Source: Thiocapsa bogorovii (lineage in GTDB: Bacteria; Pseudomonadota; Gammaproteobacteria; Chromatiales; Chromatiaceae). Taken from it: a stretch of DNA of 64,000 nt. The position numbers and the translations under genes are program-made. Below are positions 37,081-49,108 of the stretch, in pieces (positions within the stretch are counted from its first letter, which is position 1; each line of letters starts with the position of its first letter). The notes beneath the pieces were generated by a model. That model did not search any database, had not been told where the DNA came from, and was given only the letters and a program-made list of their open reading frames with translations. The stretch is from contig NZ_CP089309.1 in assembly GCF_021228795.1 (NCBI RefSeq), forward strand, positions 496,001-560,000, read 5' to 3'.

Positions 37081-38661
37081 TTACGGCTGTCCGGTCAAAC
37101 CAGCCACGGATGCGGGCACCGCAAGGACGCAGTCCGCCGCCTCGGAGGCCGGCAACTTGCACTCGCTGACGTGGGCGACCAGGTTCTCGACCGAGGCGTG
37201 CATCACCTCCATCAAGGGCGCGGGCCAGACCCCGAGGGCCAGGACAGCAGCAGCCAGTACCCCGAGATTCAGCGTTTCGCGGCGGTTGAGGTCTTGCAGA
37301 CCGGCTACCTTCTCGTTCTTGACCTCCCCGAAGATCACCCGTTTGACCATCCAGAGGGTGAAGGCCGCCGCTAGAATCAAGGTGGTCGCAGCCAGGAAGG
37401 CCCACCAGAAATCGGCCCTGAAGGTCGCGAGGATCACCATGAACTCGCCGACGAAACCGGAAGTCCCGGGCAGACCCGCGTTGGCCATCGCGAAAAACAC
37501 CACGAAGGCACCAAACCAAGGCATCGTGTTGATCACACCGCCGTAGTCGGCGATCTCGCGCGAATGAACCCGGTCGTAAAGCACGCCCACGCAAAGGAAG
37601 AGCGCGCCCGAGATGAATCCATGGGAAATCATCTGCACCATACCACCCTCGATCCCCATGACCGACCCGCCGGCGACCTCCGGGTTGCGGATGATGGTGA
37701 AGACGATAAAAAAGCCGAGCGTCACAAAGCCCATGTGCGCGATCGACGAATAGGCGATCAGCTTCTTCATGTCCTGCTGAACGAGGGCCACGAATCCGAT
37801 GTAGACCACGGCGATCAGGGACAACGCAATGATCAGCCAATCGAGCGAGGCGCTGGCGTCCGGTGTGATCGGCATGGAAAAGCGCAGGAACCCGTAACCG
37901 CCGATCTTCAGCATGATGGCCGCCAGGATCACCGACCCGCCGGTCGGCGCCTCGACATGCGCATCCGGCAGCCAGGTGTGAACCGGGAACATGGGCACCT
38001 TGACCGCAAAGGCGAGCAGAAAGGCGATGAAGATCAGAATTTGATCCGTCATGCCCAATTCCAGATCGTGGAAGTCGAGGATGCTGAAGCTGTCGGCCTG
38101 GAAGAACATGTAGATCAAGGCGACCAACATGAACACCGAGCCGAAGAAGGTATAGAGGAAGAACTTGATGGTCGCATAGACCCGATTCGGCCCGCCCCAG
38201 ACCCCGATGATGATGAACATCGGGATCAGCATCGCCTCCCAGAAGACATAAAAGAGGATGGCGTCGAGTGCCGAAAATACGCCGACCATCACGCCTTCCA
38301 TGATCAGGAAGGCCGCCATGTAATGGGACGGTTTATACGTAATGACGTCCCACCCCGCGATGATCACGAAGATGGTGATGAAGGTCGTCAGGATAATCAG
38401 TGGCATGGAGATGCCGTCGACACCGAGGTAGTACTCGACGTTGAAGGTCGGGATCCAGGCCGCGCGCTCGACGAACTGCATCTGCCCGTTGCCGGCGTCG
38501 AAACCTGTCCAAAGGCCGAGGCTGACGGCAAAGGTCAGGATCGCAAAGGCGAGCGCGATCCACTTGGAGATGTCGGAGGCCCGATCACCGCTCGCCAGCA
38601 CGGCGATGCCGCCGATGATGGGCAACCAGATGACCAGCGTCAGGAGAGGTAACTCGTACAT
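37081..38661 (-). CDS. nuoM: NADH-quinone oxidoreductase subunit M
   Basis: A 526-residue antiporter-like subunit with about 14 membrane helices. The proton-channel signatures include the GVDGISMPLI entry, FAVKVPMFPVHTWLPDAHVEAPTGGSVILA and the conserved Lys in the KKLIAYSSIAHMG helix. It pumps protons in the membrane arm. It lies 20 bases after nuoL. Confidence 0.96.
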   Translation of the reverse strand: MYELPLLTLVIWLPIIGGIAVLASGDRASDISKWIALAFAILTFAVSLGLWTGFDAGNGQMQFVERAAWIPTFNVEYYLGVDGISMPLIILTTFITIFVIIAGWDVITYKPSHYMAAFLIMEGVMVGVFSALDAILFYVFWEAMLIPMFIIIGVWGGPNRVYATIKFFLYTFFGSVFMLVALIYMFFQADSFSILDFHDLELGMTDQILIFIAFLLAFAVKVPMFPVHTWLPDAHVEAPTGGSVILAAIMLKIGGYGFLRFSMPITPDASASLDWLIIALSLIAVVYIGFVALVQQDMKKLIAYSSIAHMGFVTLGFFIVFTIIRNPEVAGGSVMGIEGGMVQMISHGFISGALFLCVGVLYDRVHSREIADYGGVINTMPWFGAFVVFFAMANAGLPGTSGFVGEFMVILATFRADFWWAFLAATTLILAAAFTLWMVKRVIFGEVKNEKVAGLQDLNRRETLNLGVLAAAVLALGVWPAPLMEVMHASVENLVAHVSECKLPASEAADCVLAVPASVAGLTGQP

Positions 38662-38681
38662 GCGGGGCGTCTCCTTCCGCT

Positions 38682-40688
38682 TTAGAGCACGACGAAGAAC
38701 GTCAAGAGCCCGACGAGCCCGACGATCATCGCAATCGCGTAGTGATAGAGGTAACCGGTCTGCAAATGCCGCGCACGCTGCGCCAGCGCTGCAACCCCAT
38801 GAGCCGATCCGTTGACCACGCCGTCGTCGATGATCGCGCGGTCACCGCCGAGCCAGAGCACCTTACCCAGCCAACGGCCGCCTCCGGCAAAGACCTTCTG
38901 ATTGAAGTCGTCGAACCCGTATTTGGCCTGCAGGATCTTGGTGACGGGGCCACCCATCGCCTGCAGTTGCTCGTCGATCTTCGGATTCTTTGCGAAGGTG
39001 AACCACCAGACGACGGCGGCCAAGACCAGCCCACCCATCGCCAGGAAGAAGGGCGGCATGGTCATGCCGTGCAGGACGAAGGCCCACTGGCCGTGCCAAT
39101 GCTCGCGCAGGGCGTGCAGGGTATCGTGCTCGGGCGCCACGACGATGGGGTTCCAGTCGCCGGTGGCGAACCAATTGGTCACCAACAGCGGCTCGATGAC
39201 CAGCCAGCCGAGCACCACCGAGGGTATCGCCAGAAGCACCAGCGGTAAGGTCACGACCCATGGGGTCTCGTGCAGATGGTGTCTGGTATGCTCGTCCATC
39301 CGCGGCTTGCCGTGGAAGACCAGGAAATACATGCGAAAGCTGTAGGCCGCGGTCACGAAGACACCGATCGTCAACAGGAGCGAGGCATAACCGGAACCGT
39401 AGAGGGTCGAGTGACCTACCGCCTCGATGATGGCGTCCTTCGAGAAAAAGCCGGAGAAGGCCGGGAACCCGATCAGGGCGAGCGAGCCGATCAATGCGGT
39501 GATCCAGGTGATCGGCATGTAACGGCGCAGGCCGCCCATCTCGCGGATGTCCTGCTTGTGATGCATGGCGATGATCACCGAGCCGGCAGCCAGGAACAGC
39601 AGCGCCTTGAAGAAGGCGTGGGTCATGAGATGGAACATCCCGGCGGCGTAGGCCGAGGCTCCGAGCGCCGTCACCATATAGCCGAGCTGCGACAGGGTCG
39701 AATAGGCGACGACCCGCTTGATGTCGTTCTGCACCAGACCGATCAGGCCCATGAAGAGTGCCGTGGTCGCGCCGATGATGAGGATGAAGCTGAGCGCCGT
39801 CTCGGACATCTCGAACAGCGGCGACATGCGCGCCACCATGAAGACGCCCGCCGTGACCATGGTCGCGGCGTGAATCAAGGCCGAGATGGGCGTGGGGCCT
39901 TCCATCGAGTCCGGCAGCCAGACATGCAGGGGAACCTGCGCCGACTTACCCATGGCACCGATGAAGAGCAGAATACAGATCAGGGTCATGAGCGAGACGC
40001 CGCCAAACAGGGCGAGCTGGGTGTCGGCGTGGTCGGGCGCAGCGGCAAAGACCTCGACGTAATCCATGCTGTTGAAATACATTCCGATCGCAGCGATGCC
40101 CAGAATGAAGCCAAAATCGCCGACCCGGTTGACCAGGAAGGCCTTCATGTTGGCAAAGATCGCCGTCTCGCGCGTCGACCAGAAGCCGATGAGTAGATAG
40201 GAGACCAAACCGACCGCCTCCCACCCGAAGAAGAGCTGCATGAAGTTGTTGGACATAACCAACATCAACATGGAAAAGGTAAAGAGCGAGATGTAGCTGA
40301 AGAAACGCTGATAGCTGTTCTTGCCGGTCAGCGCACCGTGCGGCCAGTTGTGCTCGTCATCGGCCATGTAGCCGATCGTATAGATGTGGACCATCAAGGA
40401 GACGAAGGTTACGGTCGCCATCATGAGCGCCGTGAGCCGATCGACCAGGAAGCCGATCTCGAAGCGGATGCCGTCCGACACCATCCAGGTATAGACGGCC
40501 TCGTTGTAGACCGGCAGATCACCCCAGATAAAGCGCGCGAGCACCATGAGCGAAAGCGCCGTAGAGAGCCCGACGCCGGCAATGGTCACCGCATGCGCCC
40601 CCTGTCGGCCGATTCGGCCGCCGAAAAAGCCGGCGATGATGGCGCCCAAGAGCGGCGCAAGCACGATGGTCAGGTAGACGTTTTCCAC
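38682..40688 (-). CDS. nuoL: NADH-quinone oxidoreductase subunit L
   Basis: A 668-residue distal antiporter-like subunit. It has SAQVPLHVWLPDSMEGPTPISALIHAATMV and the broken helix VAYSTLSQLGYM, plus the long C-terminal lateral helix (about 580-668) that braces the membrane arm. The start is GTG 40688 (reads MENVYLTIVLAPLLGA). The gap to nuoK is 67 bases. Confidence 0.95.
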   Translation of the reverse strand: MENVYLTIVLAPLLGAIIAGFFGGRIGRQGAHAVTIAGVGLSTALSLMVLARFIWGDLPVYNEAVYTWMVSDGIRFEIGFLVDRLTALMMATVTFVSLMVHIYTIGYMADDEHNWPHGALTGKNSYQRFFSYISLFTFSMLMLVMSNNFMQLFFGWEAVGLVSYLLIGFWSTRETAIFANMKAFLVNRVGDFGFILGIAAIGMYFNSMDYVEVFAAAPDHADTQLALFGGVSLMTLICILLFIGAMGKSAQVPLHVWLPDSMEGPTPISALIHAATMVTAGVFMVARMSPLFEMSETALSFILIIGATTALFMGLIGLVQNDIKRVVAYSTLSQLGYMVTALGASAYAAGMFHLMTHAFFKALLFLAAGSVIIAMHHKQDIREMGGLRRYMPITWITALIGSLALIGFPAFSGFFSKDAIIEAVGHSTLYGSGYASLLLTIGVFVTAAYSFRMYFLVFHGKPRMDEHTRHHLHETPWVVTLPLVLLAIPSVVLGWLVIEPLLVTNWFATGDWNPIVVAPEHDTLHALREHWHGQWAFVLHGMTMPPFFLAMGGLVLAAVVWWFTFAKNPKIDEQLQAMGGPVTKILQAKYGFDDFNQKVFAGGGRWLGKVLWLGGDRAIIDDGVVNGSAHGVAALAQRARHLQTGYLYHYAIAMIVGLVGLLTFFVVL

Positions 40689-40755
40689 TGTTTAGTTCGC
40701 TCTTTCGCTTGATGTGATCCGGATCGACCCGCGAGCCGCGCAGACGCCGTGCGCG

Positions 40756-41061
40756 CTACCCCTTGAGGCTATCCAAATCCTCCACGTTGATCGTCTGCCG
40801 ATTACGGAAAAGCACCACCAGGATCGCAAGCCCGATCGCAGCCTCGGCCGCCGCCACGGTCAGAATGAAGAAGACGAAGACCTGACCCGTCATATCCCCG
40901 AGAAAATGGGAAAAGGCCACGAAATTCATATTCACCGCCAAGAGCATCAGCTCGATGCACATCAGCAGCAGGATGACGTTCTTGCGATTCAGGAAGATCC
41001 CGGCAACCGCCAGCATGAAGAGCCCGGCAGCCAGGATCAAATAGTCGGAGAGCGCGATCAT
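40756..41061 (-). CDS. nuoK: NADH-quinone oxidoreductase subunit K
   Basis: A 101-residue membrane subunit with three helices. The conserved Glu residues for proton transfer are in [14 protein letters not shown] and in [13 protein letters not shown]. It overlaps nuoJ by four bases (ATGA). Confidence 0.96.
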   Translation of the reverse strand: MIALSDYLILAAGLFMLAVAGIFLNRKNVILLLMCIELMLLAVNMNFVAFSHFLGDMTGQVFVFFILTVAAAEAAIGLAILVVLFRNRQTINVEDLDSLKG

Positions 41062-41711
41062 TCGGTCGATTCCTGTGGTGCAGCCGAGGCGGCGACGGCC
41101 GGAACCGCGGCACTCTCTGAAGGCATCTTGACGATACGAATCCGGTCCGGACCCTTTTTGACCCTGACCTGCTTCCCCGGATCCATATATTTGGAGTCGG
41201 GCCGACGGCGCAGCGTCAAGCGAATCGCGGCGACGATCGCGACAAGCAGGATGATGGCGGCAATCTCGAACGGATAGACATAGAGGGTATAGAGCAGGAG
41301 ACCGAGCTCTTCGGTATTGCTCGCCTCGGGGCCGGCCGGCACGGGCGACGGGAAATGCTGCAATCCGAAATTCGCCGGCCCGACGATCAGGAAGATCTCG
41401 AGGGCCAGCACGACCGCAATCAGCGCACCGATCGGCAAATAGCGAATAAAGCCGGCACGGAGCGTCGCGATATCGACGTCGAGCATCATCACCACGAAGA
41501 GGAAGAGCACCATGACTGCACCGACATAAACCAGGATCAGCACGATGCCGAGGAACTCAGCCTCGAGCAGGATCCACAGGGCCGCGCTGCTGATGAAGGC
41601 CAGCACCAAATAGAGGACGGCGTGGACCGGATTGCGGCGCGTGATCACCATCCCTGCAGCAATTAGGGTTATGGCGGCAAAGACATAGAAGAGGAATTTT
41701 TCAAAGCCCAT
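41058..41711 (-). CDS. nuoJ: NADH-quinone oxidoreductase subunit J
   Basis: A 217-residue membrane subunit with five helices, including the conserved [28 protein letters not shown] pi-bulge helix. The C-terminus is a soluble Ala-rich tail. It is separated from nuoI by 211 bases of noncoding DNA in which no feature was recognised, an unusually large gap for this operon. Confidence 0.95.
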   Translation of the reverse strand: MGFEKFLFYVFAAITLIAAGMVITRRNPVHAVLYLVLAFISSAALWILLEAEFLGIVLILVYVGAVMVLFLFVVMMLDVDIATLRAGFIRYLPIGALIAVVLALEIFLIVGPANFGLQHFPSPVPAGPEASNTEELGLLLYTLYVYPFEIAAIILLVAIVAAIRLTLRRRPDSKYMDPGKQVRVKKGPDRIRIVKMPSESAAVPAVAASAAPQESTE

Positions 41712-41922
41712 GATTCATCCGAATGCCGTGGTTAGGCGCAATGGTCAAATGAGCGCCAACGGAGCGCCCGATCGGCGCCTGATCACCTTGTGATCGATCG
41801 AGCCCCGACGCGCCGTAAGAGCGGATCGACGAAAACCCCGGAACGCTGCGCACGAAGGCACCGATCCTCCAGCGTGCCTTCACCCACCGGCTGCGGTCCC
41901 TGCGATCCGGGGCCCATCGCGT

Positions 41923-42414
41923 TCAGCGGTAGGGCGCGTCCGCCGCGCGAGCCGCGGCGATGTCCGCCTCGTACTTGTCACCGATCGCGAGGAGCTTGTC
42001 CTTGGTCATGATGTTCTCGCCGCGATTCTCGAAGTGATATTCGTAGACCCCGGTCTCGACGATCGAGTCTACCGGGCAAGACTCCTCGCAGAAGCCGCAA
42101 TAAATGCACTTGAAGAGGTCGATATCGTAGCGCGTCGTCCGCCTGGATCCGTCCTCGCGCGGCTCGGCCTCGATCGTGATGGCCAGTGCCGGACAGACCG
42201 CCTCGCAGAGCTTGCAGGCGATGCAGCGTTCCTCGCCGTTGGGATAGCGCCGCAAGGCATGCAGGCCGCGAAAACGCGGCGAGATCGGGGCCTTCTCCTC
42301 CGGATACTGGACCGTGAATTTGCGCTTGAACAGATAAGCGCCCGTCAGGCTCAAGCCCTTGAAGAGCTCGACCATCAAAAGGCTTTGGAGGTATTCGCGT
42401 GTGGCTTTCAACAT
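41923..42414 (-). CDS. nuoI: NADH-quinone oxidoreductase subunit I
   Basis: A 163-residue peripheral subunit with two 4Fe-4S clusters: [12 protein letters not shown] (Cys64, 67, 70, 74) and [12 protein letters not shown] (Cys103, 106, 109, 113), the N6a and N6b ligands. The N-terminal amphipathic helix ([17 protein letters not shown]) docks to the membrane. The start at 42414 gives the standard length and sits 14 bases after nuoH. Confidence 0.97.
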   Translation of the reverse strand: MLKATREYLQSLLMVELFKGLSLTGAYLFKRKFTVQYPEEKAPISPRFRGLHALRRYPNGEERCIACKLCEAVCPALAITIEAEPREDGSRRTTRYDIDLFKCIYCGFCEESCPVDSIVETGVYEYHFENRGENIMTKDKLLAIGDKYEADIAAARAADAPYR

Positions 42415-42428
42415 CGGTCGTCTCCGGG

Positions 42429-43463
42429 TCAGGCGGACCACCAAGGGGGCAGCTCGGCGAGCACCGCAAGCGCCACCACCAGGATCCAGACGATCGTGAT
42501 CGGGATGAAGACCTTCCAACCCAGACGCATGATCTGGTCGTAGCGATACCGCGGGAAGGTCGCCCGTAACCACAAGAATACGAACATGAAGAAGAAGGTC
42601 TTGAGCAGCAGCCAATGGAAGCCGTCACCCAGGATCGGAACGCCTTCGATCCAGCCCTGCGGGAAGGGCGATAGCCAGCCTCCCATGAAGAGCAGGGCCG
42701 AAAGTGCCGAGATGAGGATCATGTTCGCGTATTCGGCGAGGAAGAAGACCGCGAAGGCCATCCCGGAATACTCCACATGGAAACCCGCGACGATCTCGGA
42801 CTCGCCTTCGGCGACGTCGAAGGGCGCACGGTTGGTTTCGGCAATCCCCGAGATCAGATAGACGCCGAACAAGGGCAACAACGGCAGCCAGAACCAGGTG
42901 AGGAGGTTACCCTCTTGGGCCGCGACGATGGCGCCCAGATTCAGGCTCCCGGCCGCGACGAGAACGCCGACCAGCGCGAAGCCCATCGCGATCTCGTAGG
43001 CGACGATCTGAGCGGCCGAGCGCATAGCGCCGAGCAGGGCATATTTGGAGTTCGACGCCCACCCCGCGATGATGATGCCGTAGACACCGAGAGAGGTCAG
43101 CGCAAGCAAATAGAGCAAGCCGGCATTGATGTCGGACAGCACCAGCCCTTCGTCGAAGGGGAACACCGCCCAGGCAGCCAAGGCCGGCGCGATCGCGATC
43201 ATGGGCGCCAACAAGAACAAAGCTTTGTCGGCCTTGGTCGGGATGACGATCTCCTTCATCATCAGCTTGACCGCATCCGCAATCGGCTGCAGCGAGCCGC
43301 GCCAGCCGACCCGGTTGGGTCCGATGCGGACCTGGATATAGCCGATCACCTTGCGCTCGGCCAAGGTGTAATAGGCGACCATTCCGAGGAGCGGCAAAAC
43401 GATTGCGATGATCTTGATCAGGATCTGGATCACCACGGGAAGCGCATTCCATAGTTCGATCAT
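42429..43463 (-). CDS. nuoH: NADH-quinone oxidoreductase subunit H
   Basis: A 344-residue membrane subunit with eight helices that forms part of the quinone chamber. [14 protein letters not shown], the [19 protein letters not shown] loop and the C-terminal [17 protein letters not shown] are the classic NuoH signatures. The start is ATG 43463, 7 bases after nuoG. Confidence 0.97.
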   Translation of the reverse strand: MIELWNALPVVIQILIKIIAIVLPLLGMVAYYTLAERKVIGYIQVRIGPNRVGWRGSLQPIADAVKLMMKEIVIPTKADKALFLLAPMIAIAPALAAWAVFPFDEGLVLSDINAGLLYLLALTSLGVYGIIIAGWASNSKYALLGAMRSAAQIVAYEIAMGFALVGVLVAAGSLNLGAIVAAQEGNLLTWFWLPLLPLFGVYLISGIAETNRAPFDVAEGESEIVAGFHVEYSGMAFAVFFLAEYANMILISALSALLFMGGWLSPFPQGWIEGVPILGDGFHWLLLKTFFFMFVFLWLRATFPRYRYDQIMRLGWKVFIPITIVWILVVALAVLAELPPWWSA

Positions 43464-43470
43464 CGTTGAC

Positions 43471-45873
43471 TCATCCCGCCTCGCTGCCCGTCTCGCCGAA
43501 CCACGGCCTGATCTCGACCGGGCCGATCTGCGCGCCCAGCCGCCCGCTTCCGGTCACGGCTGCCGGGATCCGCGCACAGCCCATCGCGATAGCGTCGTCC
43601 AGGAAGACATTGGCCTCGACCTCGTGGCCGTTCTGAATGATCAAGACCGTCTGATCGGCAATCAGTCCATCGCCACGCGCCTGCTCTGGATGCAGATAGA
43701 CACCGAAAGCCGCGCCGTGCACGGGTGTGCGCTGCAGGGCCGGAGCCCGTCGGACCAGCGGATCCAGGGCATAGATGGGCACGCTCCCGAGCCGCATCAG
43801 GCCGGCGGTTGTGCTGGGTGTAGCCGTCGGATAATCCCTGCGCGGGGTGTTGTCGAGCGAGGCATCGCCGCACAGCCCGTCAAGCTCGTCGCGCACCTGC
43901 GCCGCATCCCGATACTCGAAGCCCGGAAGATCCAGCAGATTGCCCAGCACGCGCAACACCTTCCAGCCGGGACGTGCCTCGCCGGGGGGCGCGACCGCAC
44001 CCTGAAACCGCTGCCACAGCCCCCCCGCGTTGACAAAGGTGCCGGAGGTTTCGGCAAACGCACCGATCGGAAGCAGGACGTCGGCAACGGCCTCGAGCGA
44101 AGGCGAGCGAAAAGCCGAGCAGGCAATCACGCGATCGGCCGATTCGCACATGGCCATCGCCCGCGCGGGGTCGATGAGATCCCGATCCGGCTCCAAGCCC
44201 CAGAGGACCAGCGTGCTCGGCGGCGCACTCAGCATCTCGCCGACCCCGCGGCCCTTCGACTCGGCCGCCCGACCGCCGGGCAGACCCTGGGGCACGGCGC
44301 CGGCCAGATGCGCGCCGATGCTGTTCGCCGAGGCCGGCAGGAAACCCACGACGGCGCCGCTCAATTTACCGATCCGATAGGCCAGCGCCTTGAGCAGCGC
44401 GTAGTCCGGATGAGCGGCGGCCAGCGCGCCCAGCAAGACCGCGCCGGCAGACTTCTCTCCCGCAGCACGCAGGGCCTCGGCGATCGCCTGATGGGCGTCG
44501 TCGGGCTTGGCCGCGCCGATGACTGTCTTGAGTGTCTTCGACGCCTTGGCACCCAGCGCCTTGGCGATCGCCGCGAGGTCCGCGACCATCTGCGCAGGCG
44601 TCCCGACCAACTGCCGGGCGGGATGGGTCAGCGCCAGGGTCAAGGGATTCACGCAGGCGACGGTCGCACCCTCCAGCGCAGCCTTTCGGATGCGGTGGGC
44701 CAACAGCGGCTGCTCTTGGCGGATCTCGGTTCCGATTAGGAGGATCGCCTCGCGGGTCTCCAGGTCGGCGATCGGCAGACCCAGCCAAGGCAGCATCGGA
44801 TCGGCGTCGTCACCGCTGAAGTCCTGCTGGCGCAGACGATGATCGATATTGGCGCAACCCAGGCCGCGCGCAACCCGCTGCGCCAGATAGAGCTCCTCGA
44901 GCGTCGCGTTCGGGGCCATCAGCCAGCCCATGCGGCTCGCATCGGCGGCCTTTAGATGTTCGGCGACCGCAGTCAGGGCCTCTTGCCACTCGACCTCGCG
45001 CCAGACCCCGTCGATCTTGATCATGGGCGCAGTCAGGCGATCCTCGGCATTCAGACCCGCATAGCTGAAACGGTCGCGATCCGAGATCCAGGTCTCGTTG
45101 ACCGCCTCGTTGTCGCGCGGATGCACCCGCATGACCCGCCCGCCGCGCACATGCAGACGAATGTTCGAGCCGACCCCGTCATGTGGGGCAATGCTGTCGG
45201 CGTCGGTCAGCTCCCAGGCCCGCGCCGTGAAGCGGTACGGCTTGGAGGTCAGCGCACCGACAGGGCAGAGATCGATGATATTGCCCGAGAGTTCGTGGCT
45301 CACGGTATGGGCGACGAAGGTCCCGATGCGCATATCTTCGCCGCGACCCGTCGCGCCGAGCTCACGTACGCCGGCGATCTCTGCGCCGAAGCGTACGCAG
45401 CGGGTGCAATGGATGCAGCGTGTCATATCGGTGGCGATGAGCGGCCCGAGATCCTCGTCCTTGACAACCCGCTTGCGCTCGGAGAAGCGCGAGACGTCGC
45501 CGCCGTAGCCCATCGCGACGTCCTGTAGCTCGCATTCGCCGCCCTGGTCGCAAATCGGACAGTCGAGCGGATGATTGATGAGCAGGAACTCCATCGTCCC
45601 CTGCTGGGCATCGATGGCCTTGGGCGAGCGCGTCTGGACCTTCATGCCCGTACCGACCGGAGTGGCGCACGCGGGTACCGGCTTGGGAAAAGGGCGACCG
45701 CCCTGCTCCGCCTCGACCAGACACATGCGGCAGTTGGCCGCGATGGACAGCTTCTTGTGATAGCAGAAACGCGGGATGATGATCCCCTCGCGGTCCGCGA
45801 CCGCGATGATCATCTCTCCCGGTTCCGCCTCGCAGGTGCGGCCGTCGATCTCGATCGTGATCTTATCCGTCAT
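43471..45873 (-). CDS. nuoG: NADH-quinone oxidoreductase subunit G
   Basis: An 800-residue iron-sulfur subunit. N-terminal 2Fe-2S ligands are Cys37, 48, 51 and 69; the N5 cluster uses His101, Cys105, 108 and 114; the N4 cluster uses Cys153, 156, 159 and the Cys in DLCPVGAL. The rest is a molybdopterin-oxidoreductase-like domain. It lies 163 bases after nuoF; that gap shows no recognisable feature. Confidence 0.96.
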   Translation of the reverse strand: MTDKITIEIDGRTCEAEPGEMIIAVADREGIIIPRFCYHKKLSIAANCRMCLVEAEQGGRPFPKPVPACATPVGTGMKVQTRSPKAIDAQQGTMEFLLINHPLDCPICDQGGECELQDVAMGYGGDVSRFSERKRVVKDEDLGPLIATDMTRCIHCTRCVRFGAEIAGVRELGATGRGEDMRIGTFVAHTVSHELSGNIIDLCPVGALTSKPYRFTARAWELTDADSIAPHDGVGSNIRLHVRGGRVMRVHPRDNEAVNETWISDRDRFSYAGLNAEDRLTAPMIKIDGVWREVEWQEALTAVAEHLKAADASRMGWLMAPNATLEELYLAQRVARGLGCANIDHRLRQQDFSGDDADPMLPWLGLPIADLETREAILLIGTEIRQEQPLLAHRIRKAALEGATVACVNPLTLALTHPARQLVGTPAQMVADLAAIAKALGAKASKTLKTVIGAAKPDDAHQAIAEALRAAGEKSAGAVLLGALAAAHPDYALLKALAYRIGKLSGAVVGFLPASANSIGAHLAGAVPQGLPGGRAAESKGRGVGEMLSAPPSTLVLWGLEPDRDLIDPARAMAMCESADRVIACSAFRSPSLEAVADVLLPIGAFAETSGTFVNAGGLWQRFQGAVAPPGEARPGWKVLRVLGNLLDLPGFEYRDAAQVRDELDGLCGDASLDNTPRRDYPTATPSTTAGLMRLGSVPIYALDPLVRRAPALQRTPVHGAAFGVYLHPEQARGDGLIADQTVLIIQNGHEVEANVFLDDAIAMGCARIPAAVTGSGRLGAQIGPVEIRPWFGETGSEAG

Positions 45874-46036
45874 TCAGCTCTCTCGATCGGCGCCCTTGGG
45901 CCGGGTGTCGCGCACCGGTGCGGCGCACGTTCTCGGACCTGCTCGCTCGCGCGAACGGGGCCATTCTACAAGTTTGCGATTCCGGGGCGAGGACGGCGAG
46001 CCGCGCCCGCCCCGATTCGGATCAGGCCGCAGGTTT

Positions 46037-47320
46037 CTAGGCTGCCATGCTTTGGCCGTGCTCGATCAGGTGCTCGAATTCGTGTCGATAATGCTTGAGA
46101 AAGCTCTGCACCGGCATTGCGGCGGCATCGCCGAGGGCACAAATGGTCCGACCGCCGATCCGACCCGCGACACTGTCGAGCAAATCCAGGTCGCCCGGCC
46201 GGCCCTTGCCGTCCAGGATGCGGCGCAGCACCCGCTCCAGCCAACCGGTACCTTCGCGACAGGGCGTGCACTGACCGCAGGACTCGTGCATGTAGAAGTG
46301 CGCCAGGTTGTGAAGCACCCTGACCATGCAGGTCCCCTCGGCGATCACGATCACGGCGCCCGAGCCCAGCATCGAGCCGGCCTTGGCGATCGAGTCGTAG
46401 TCCATGTCCACATCCATCATGATCTCGCCGGGCACGACCGGGACGGACGATCCGCCGGGAATCACGGCCTTGAGCGCACGGCCGTCTTTCATCCCGCCGG
46501 CCAGCTCGAGCAGATCCCGGAAGGGTGTGCCCAGTGGAATCTCGAAGTTATCCGGACGCGCGACATGCCCGGTGACCGAGAAGAGCTTGGGGCCGCCGTT
46601 GTTCGGGCGCCCCTGCTCCAAGAACCACTGCCCGCCCTTCTCCAGGATGACCGGGATCGAAGCCAGCGACTCGGTGTTGTTGATGGTGGTCGGACGCCCG
46701 TAGAGACCGAACTGGGCCGGGAACGGCGGCTTGAAGCGCGGCTGTCCCTTCTTGCCCTCGATCGACTCGAGTAGAGCGGTTTCCTCGCCGCAGATGTAGG
46801 CGCCGGCGCCAAGATGGTTGTAGAGGTCGAAATCCACACCCGAGCCCTGGATGTCCTTGCCCAACAGACCCGCCGCGTAGGCCTCGCGGATGGCCTCCTC
46901 GCACCGTTCGATCGGCTCGTAGAACTCGCCGCGGATATAGTTGTAGCCGACCGTTGCGCCGATGCAGTAGCCGGCGATCGCCATGCCTTCAATCAACTGA
47001 TGCGGGTTATAGCGCAGGATGTCGCGATCCTTGCAGGTCCCCGGCTCACCCTCGTCGGAGTTACAGACGATGTACTTTTGGCCGGGCGCCGTGCGGGGCA
47101 TGAAGCTCCACTTCAGGCCGGTCGGGAAGCCCGCACCGCCGCGACCGCGCAGTGCCGAGAGCTTGATCTCTTCAATGATGTCGGCCGGATCCGGACGCTC
47201 GCGCAGGATCTTTTCCCATTGCACATAGCCGCCGAGGCTGCGATAGGCATCCAAGGTATGCCGGGTCGTCGCATCCAGGTGCATGTTGCGAAAACAGACG
47301 CTGTTCTGATTCGGGACCAT
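46037..47320 (-). CDS. nuoF: NADH-quinone oxidoreductase subunit F
   Basis: A 427-residue NADH- and FMN-binding subunit. [10 protein letters not shown] (59-68) binds [15 protein letters not shown] and [19 protein letters not shown] line the FMN site, and [12 protein letters not shown] with a later Cys binds cluster N3. It takes electrons from NADH, or donates them to NAD+ during reverse electron flow in phototrophic growth. It sits 4 bases after nuoE. Confidence 0.97.
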   Translation of the reverse strand: MVPNQNSVCFRNMHLDATTRHTLDAYRSLGGYVQWEKILRERPDPADIIEEIKLSALRGRGGAGFPTGLKWSFMPRTAPGQKYIVCNSDEGEPGTCKDRDILRYNPHQLIEGMAIAGYCIGATVGYNYIRGEFYEPIERCEEAIREAYAAGLLGKDIQGSGVDFDLYNHLGAGAYICGEETALLESIEGKKGQPRFKPPFPAQFGLYGRPTTINNTESLASIPVILEKGGQWFLEQGRPNNGGPKLFSVTGHVARPDNFEIPLGTPFRDLLELAGGMKDGRALKAVIPGGSSVPVVPGEIMMDVDMDYDSIAKAGSMLGSGAVIVIAEGTCMVRVLHNLAHFYMHESCGQCTPCREGTGWLERVLRRILDGKGRPGDLDLLDSVAGRIGGRTICALGDAAAMPVQSFLKHYRHEFEHLIEHGQSMAA

Positions 47321-47324
47321 CGGC

Positions 47325-47852
47325 CTACTCCAGCTCGTCGATCAACTTATCGAGCGCTTGGGGCGAGAGGTTCTCGTGATAGGTCTTGTCGACCAGCACC
47401 GCCGGCGCATGCCGACACGCACCGAGACACTCCACCTCTTTGAAGGTGAAGCGACCGTCGGCGGTCGTCTCGCCGAGACGCACGTCGTACTTGTGCTCGA
47501 CATGCTCGATCAGCTCCTCGGAGCCCAGCAGCAGGCAAGACACGCTGTTGCAAACGCACACCTTGTGTCGACCCTGGGGCTCCAGATCATACATGCCGTA
47601 GAAGGTCGCGACCTCGTAAACGGACACCTCCGGCATATCCAGATAGGCGGCGACATCATTCATGAGCTCGGGGGTCAGCCAGCCGCCATTGGCATCCTGC
47701 ACGATGGTCAGCGCGGGCATCACCGCGGACTGTTTCCATTCGGCTGGATACTTGGCGATCCACGCATCAATCTGCTCGCGAATCTCGGCGGTGAAGAGGG
47801 TCGATTTATCGCGATCGTGAATGACCGCAAGCGGCGCGTTGCGAAAGCTCAT
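47325..47852 (-). CDS. nuoE: NADH-quinone oxidoreductase subunit E
   Basis: A 175-residue thioredoxin-like 2Fe-2S subunit holding cluster N1a. The ligand cysteines are in [11 protein letters not shown] and CLGACRHAP. Its start overlaps the nuoD stop (ATGA). Confidence 0.96.
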   Translation of the reverse strand: MSFRNAPLAVIHDRDKSTLFTAEIREQIDAWIAKYPAEWKQSAVMPALTIVQDANGGWLTPELMNDVAAYLDMPEVSVYEVATFYGMYDLEPQGRHKVCVCNSVSCLLLGSEELIEHVEHKYDVRLGETTADGRFTFKEVECLGACRHAPAVLVDKTYHENLSPQALDKLIDELE

Positions 47853-49108
47853 CAGCGATCGATCTCCCCGAAGACAACATCCAGCGTCCCGATGATCGCC
47901 ACGACGTCGGCGAGCATGTGGCCTTGCGACATCTCGTCCAATGCGGCGAGATGCGGAAAGCCTGGCGCACGGACCTTCAGACGATAGGGCTTATTGGCAC
48001 CGTCCGAGACGATGTAGCAACCGAACTCGCCCTTCGGGGCCTCGACGGCGGCATACACCTCGCCGGGCGGCGGACAATAGCCCTCGGTAAAGAGTTTGAA
48101 GTGGTGGATCAAGGCTTCCATGTCGTCCTTCATGTCGGCGCGCGACGGCGGCATGACCTTGTGGTCATCGATCGCGACCGGGCCGGGATTCTCGCGCAGC
48201 CATTGCACGCACTGCTTGATGATCCGATTGGACTGGCGCATTTCCTCCATACGGACCAGATAGCGGTCATAGCAATCGCCGTTGACCCCGACCGGGATAT
48301 CGAAGTCCATCTTGTCGTAGGCGGCATAAGGCTGCTTCTTGCGCAGATCCCATTCGACACCGGACCCACGCAGCATCGGACCCGTAAACCCAAGCTGGAG
48401 CGCACGCTCTGGCGAAACGACACCGATCCCGACGGTGCGCTGCTTCCAGATCCGATTATCCGTCAGCAGGGTCTCGTATTCGTCGACATGAGCCGGAAAG
48501 CGATCGGCAAAATCCTCGATGAAGTCGAGCAGCGAGCCCTGACGCGGTCCGTTGCGCTTTGCGATGGTCTTGGCGCTGTGCCACTTGGAGCTTCCCGAGT
48601 ACTGCGGCATCCGATCGGGCAGATCCCGGTAGACACCGCCGGGGCGATAATAGGTGGCGTGCATCCGCGCGCCCGAAACCGCCTCGTAACAGTCGAGCAG
48701 GTCTTCACGCTCGCGGAAGCAGTAGAGGAAAACCGTCATGGCCCCGATGTCCAGACCATGCGCGGCGAGCCACATCAGATGATTCAGGATGCGGGTAATC
48801 TCGTCGAACATGGTGCGGATGTACTGAGCGCGCTCCGGGGCCTCGACCCCGAGCAGCTTCTCGATCGCCCGGACATAGCCATGCTCGTTGCACATCATCG
48901 ACACATAGTCGAGCCGATCCATGTAGCCGATGCTCTGGTTGAACGGTTTGGACTCGGCAAGCTTCTCGGTCGCGCGATGCAGCAAACCGATATGCGGATC
49001 GGCCCGCTCGATGACCTCGCCGTCCATCTCGAGCACCAGACGCAGAACGCCGTGGGCCGAGGGATGCTGAGGCCCGAAGTTCAGCGTGTAGTTGCGAATC
49101 TCAGGCAT
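47852..49108 (-). CDS. nuoD: NADH-quinone oxidoreductase subunit D
   Basis: A 418-residue 49-kDa-type subunit. It opens with [23 protein letters not shown], whose His lies at the quinone site, and carries [14 protein letters not shown]. The C-terminus ends in the conserved DVVFGEIDR. With NuoB it forms the quinone-binding site. It overlaps nuoC by 8 bases. Confidence 0.97.
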   Translation of the reverse strand: MPEIRNYTLNFGPQHPSAHGVLRLVLEMDGEVIERADPHIGLLHRATEKLAESKPFNQSIGYMDRLDYVSMMCNEHGYVRAIEKLLGVEAPERAQYIRTMFDEITRILNHLMWLAAHGLDIGAMTVFLYCFREREDLLDCYEAVSGARMHATYYRPGGVYRDLPDRMPQYSGSSKWHSAKTIAKRNGPRQGSLLDFIEDFADRFPAHVDEYETLLTDNRIWKQRTVGIGVVSPERALQLGFTGPMLRGSGVEWDLRKKQPYAAYDKMDFDIPVGVNGDCYDRYLVRMEEMRQSNRIIKQCVQWLRENPGPVAIDDHKVMPPSRADMKDDMEALIHHFKLFTEGYCPPPGEVYAAVEAPKGEFGCYIVSDGANKPYRLKVRAPGFPHLAALDEMSQGHMLADVVAIIGTLDVVFGEIDR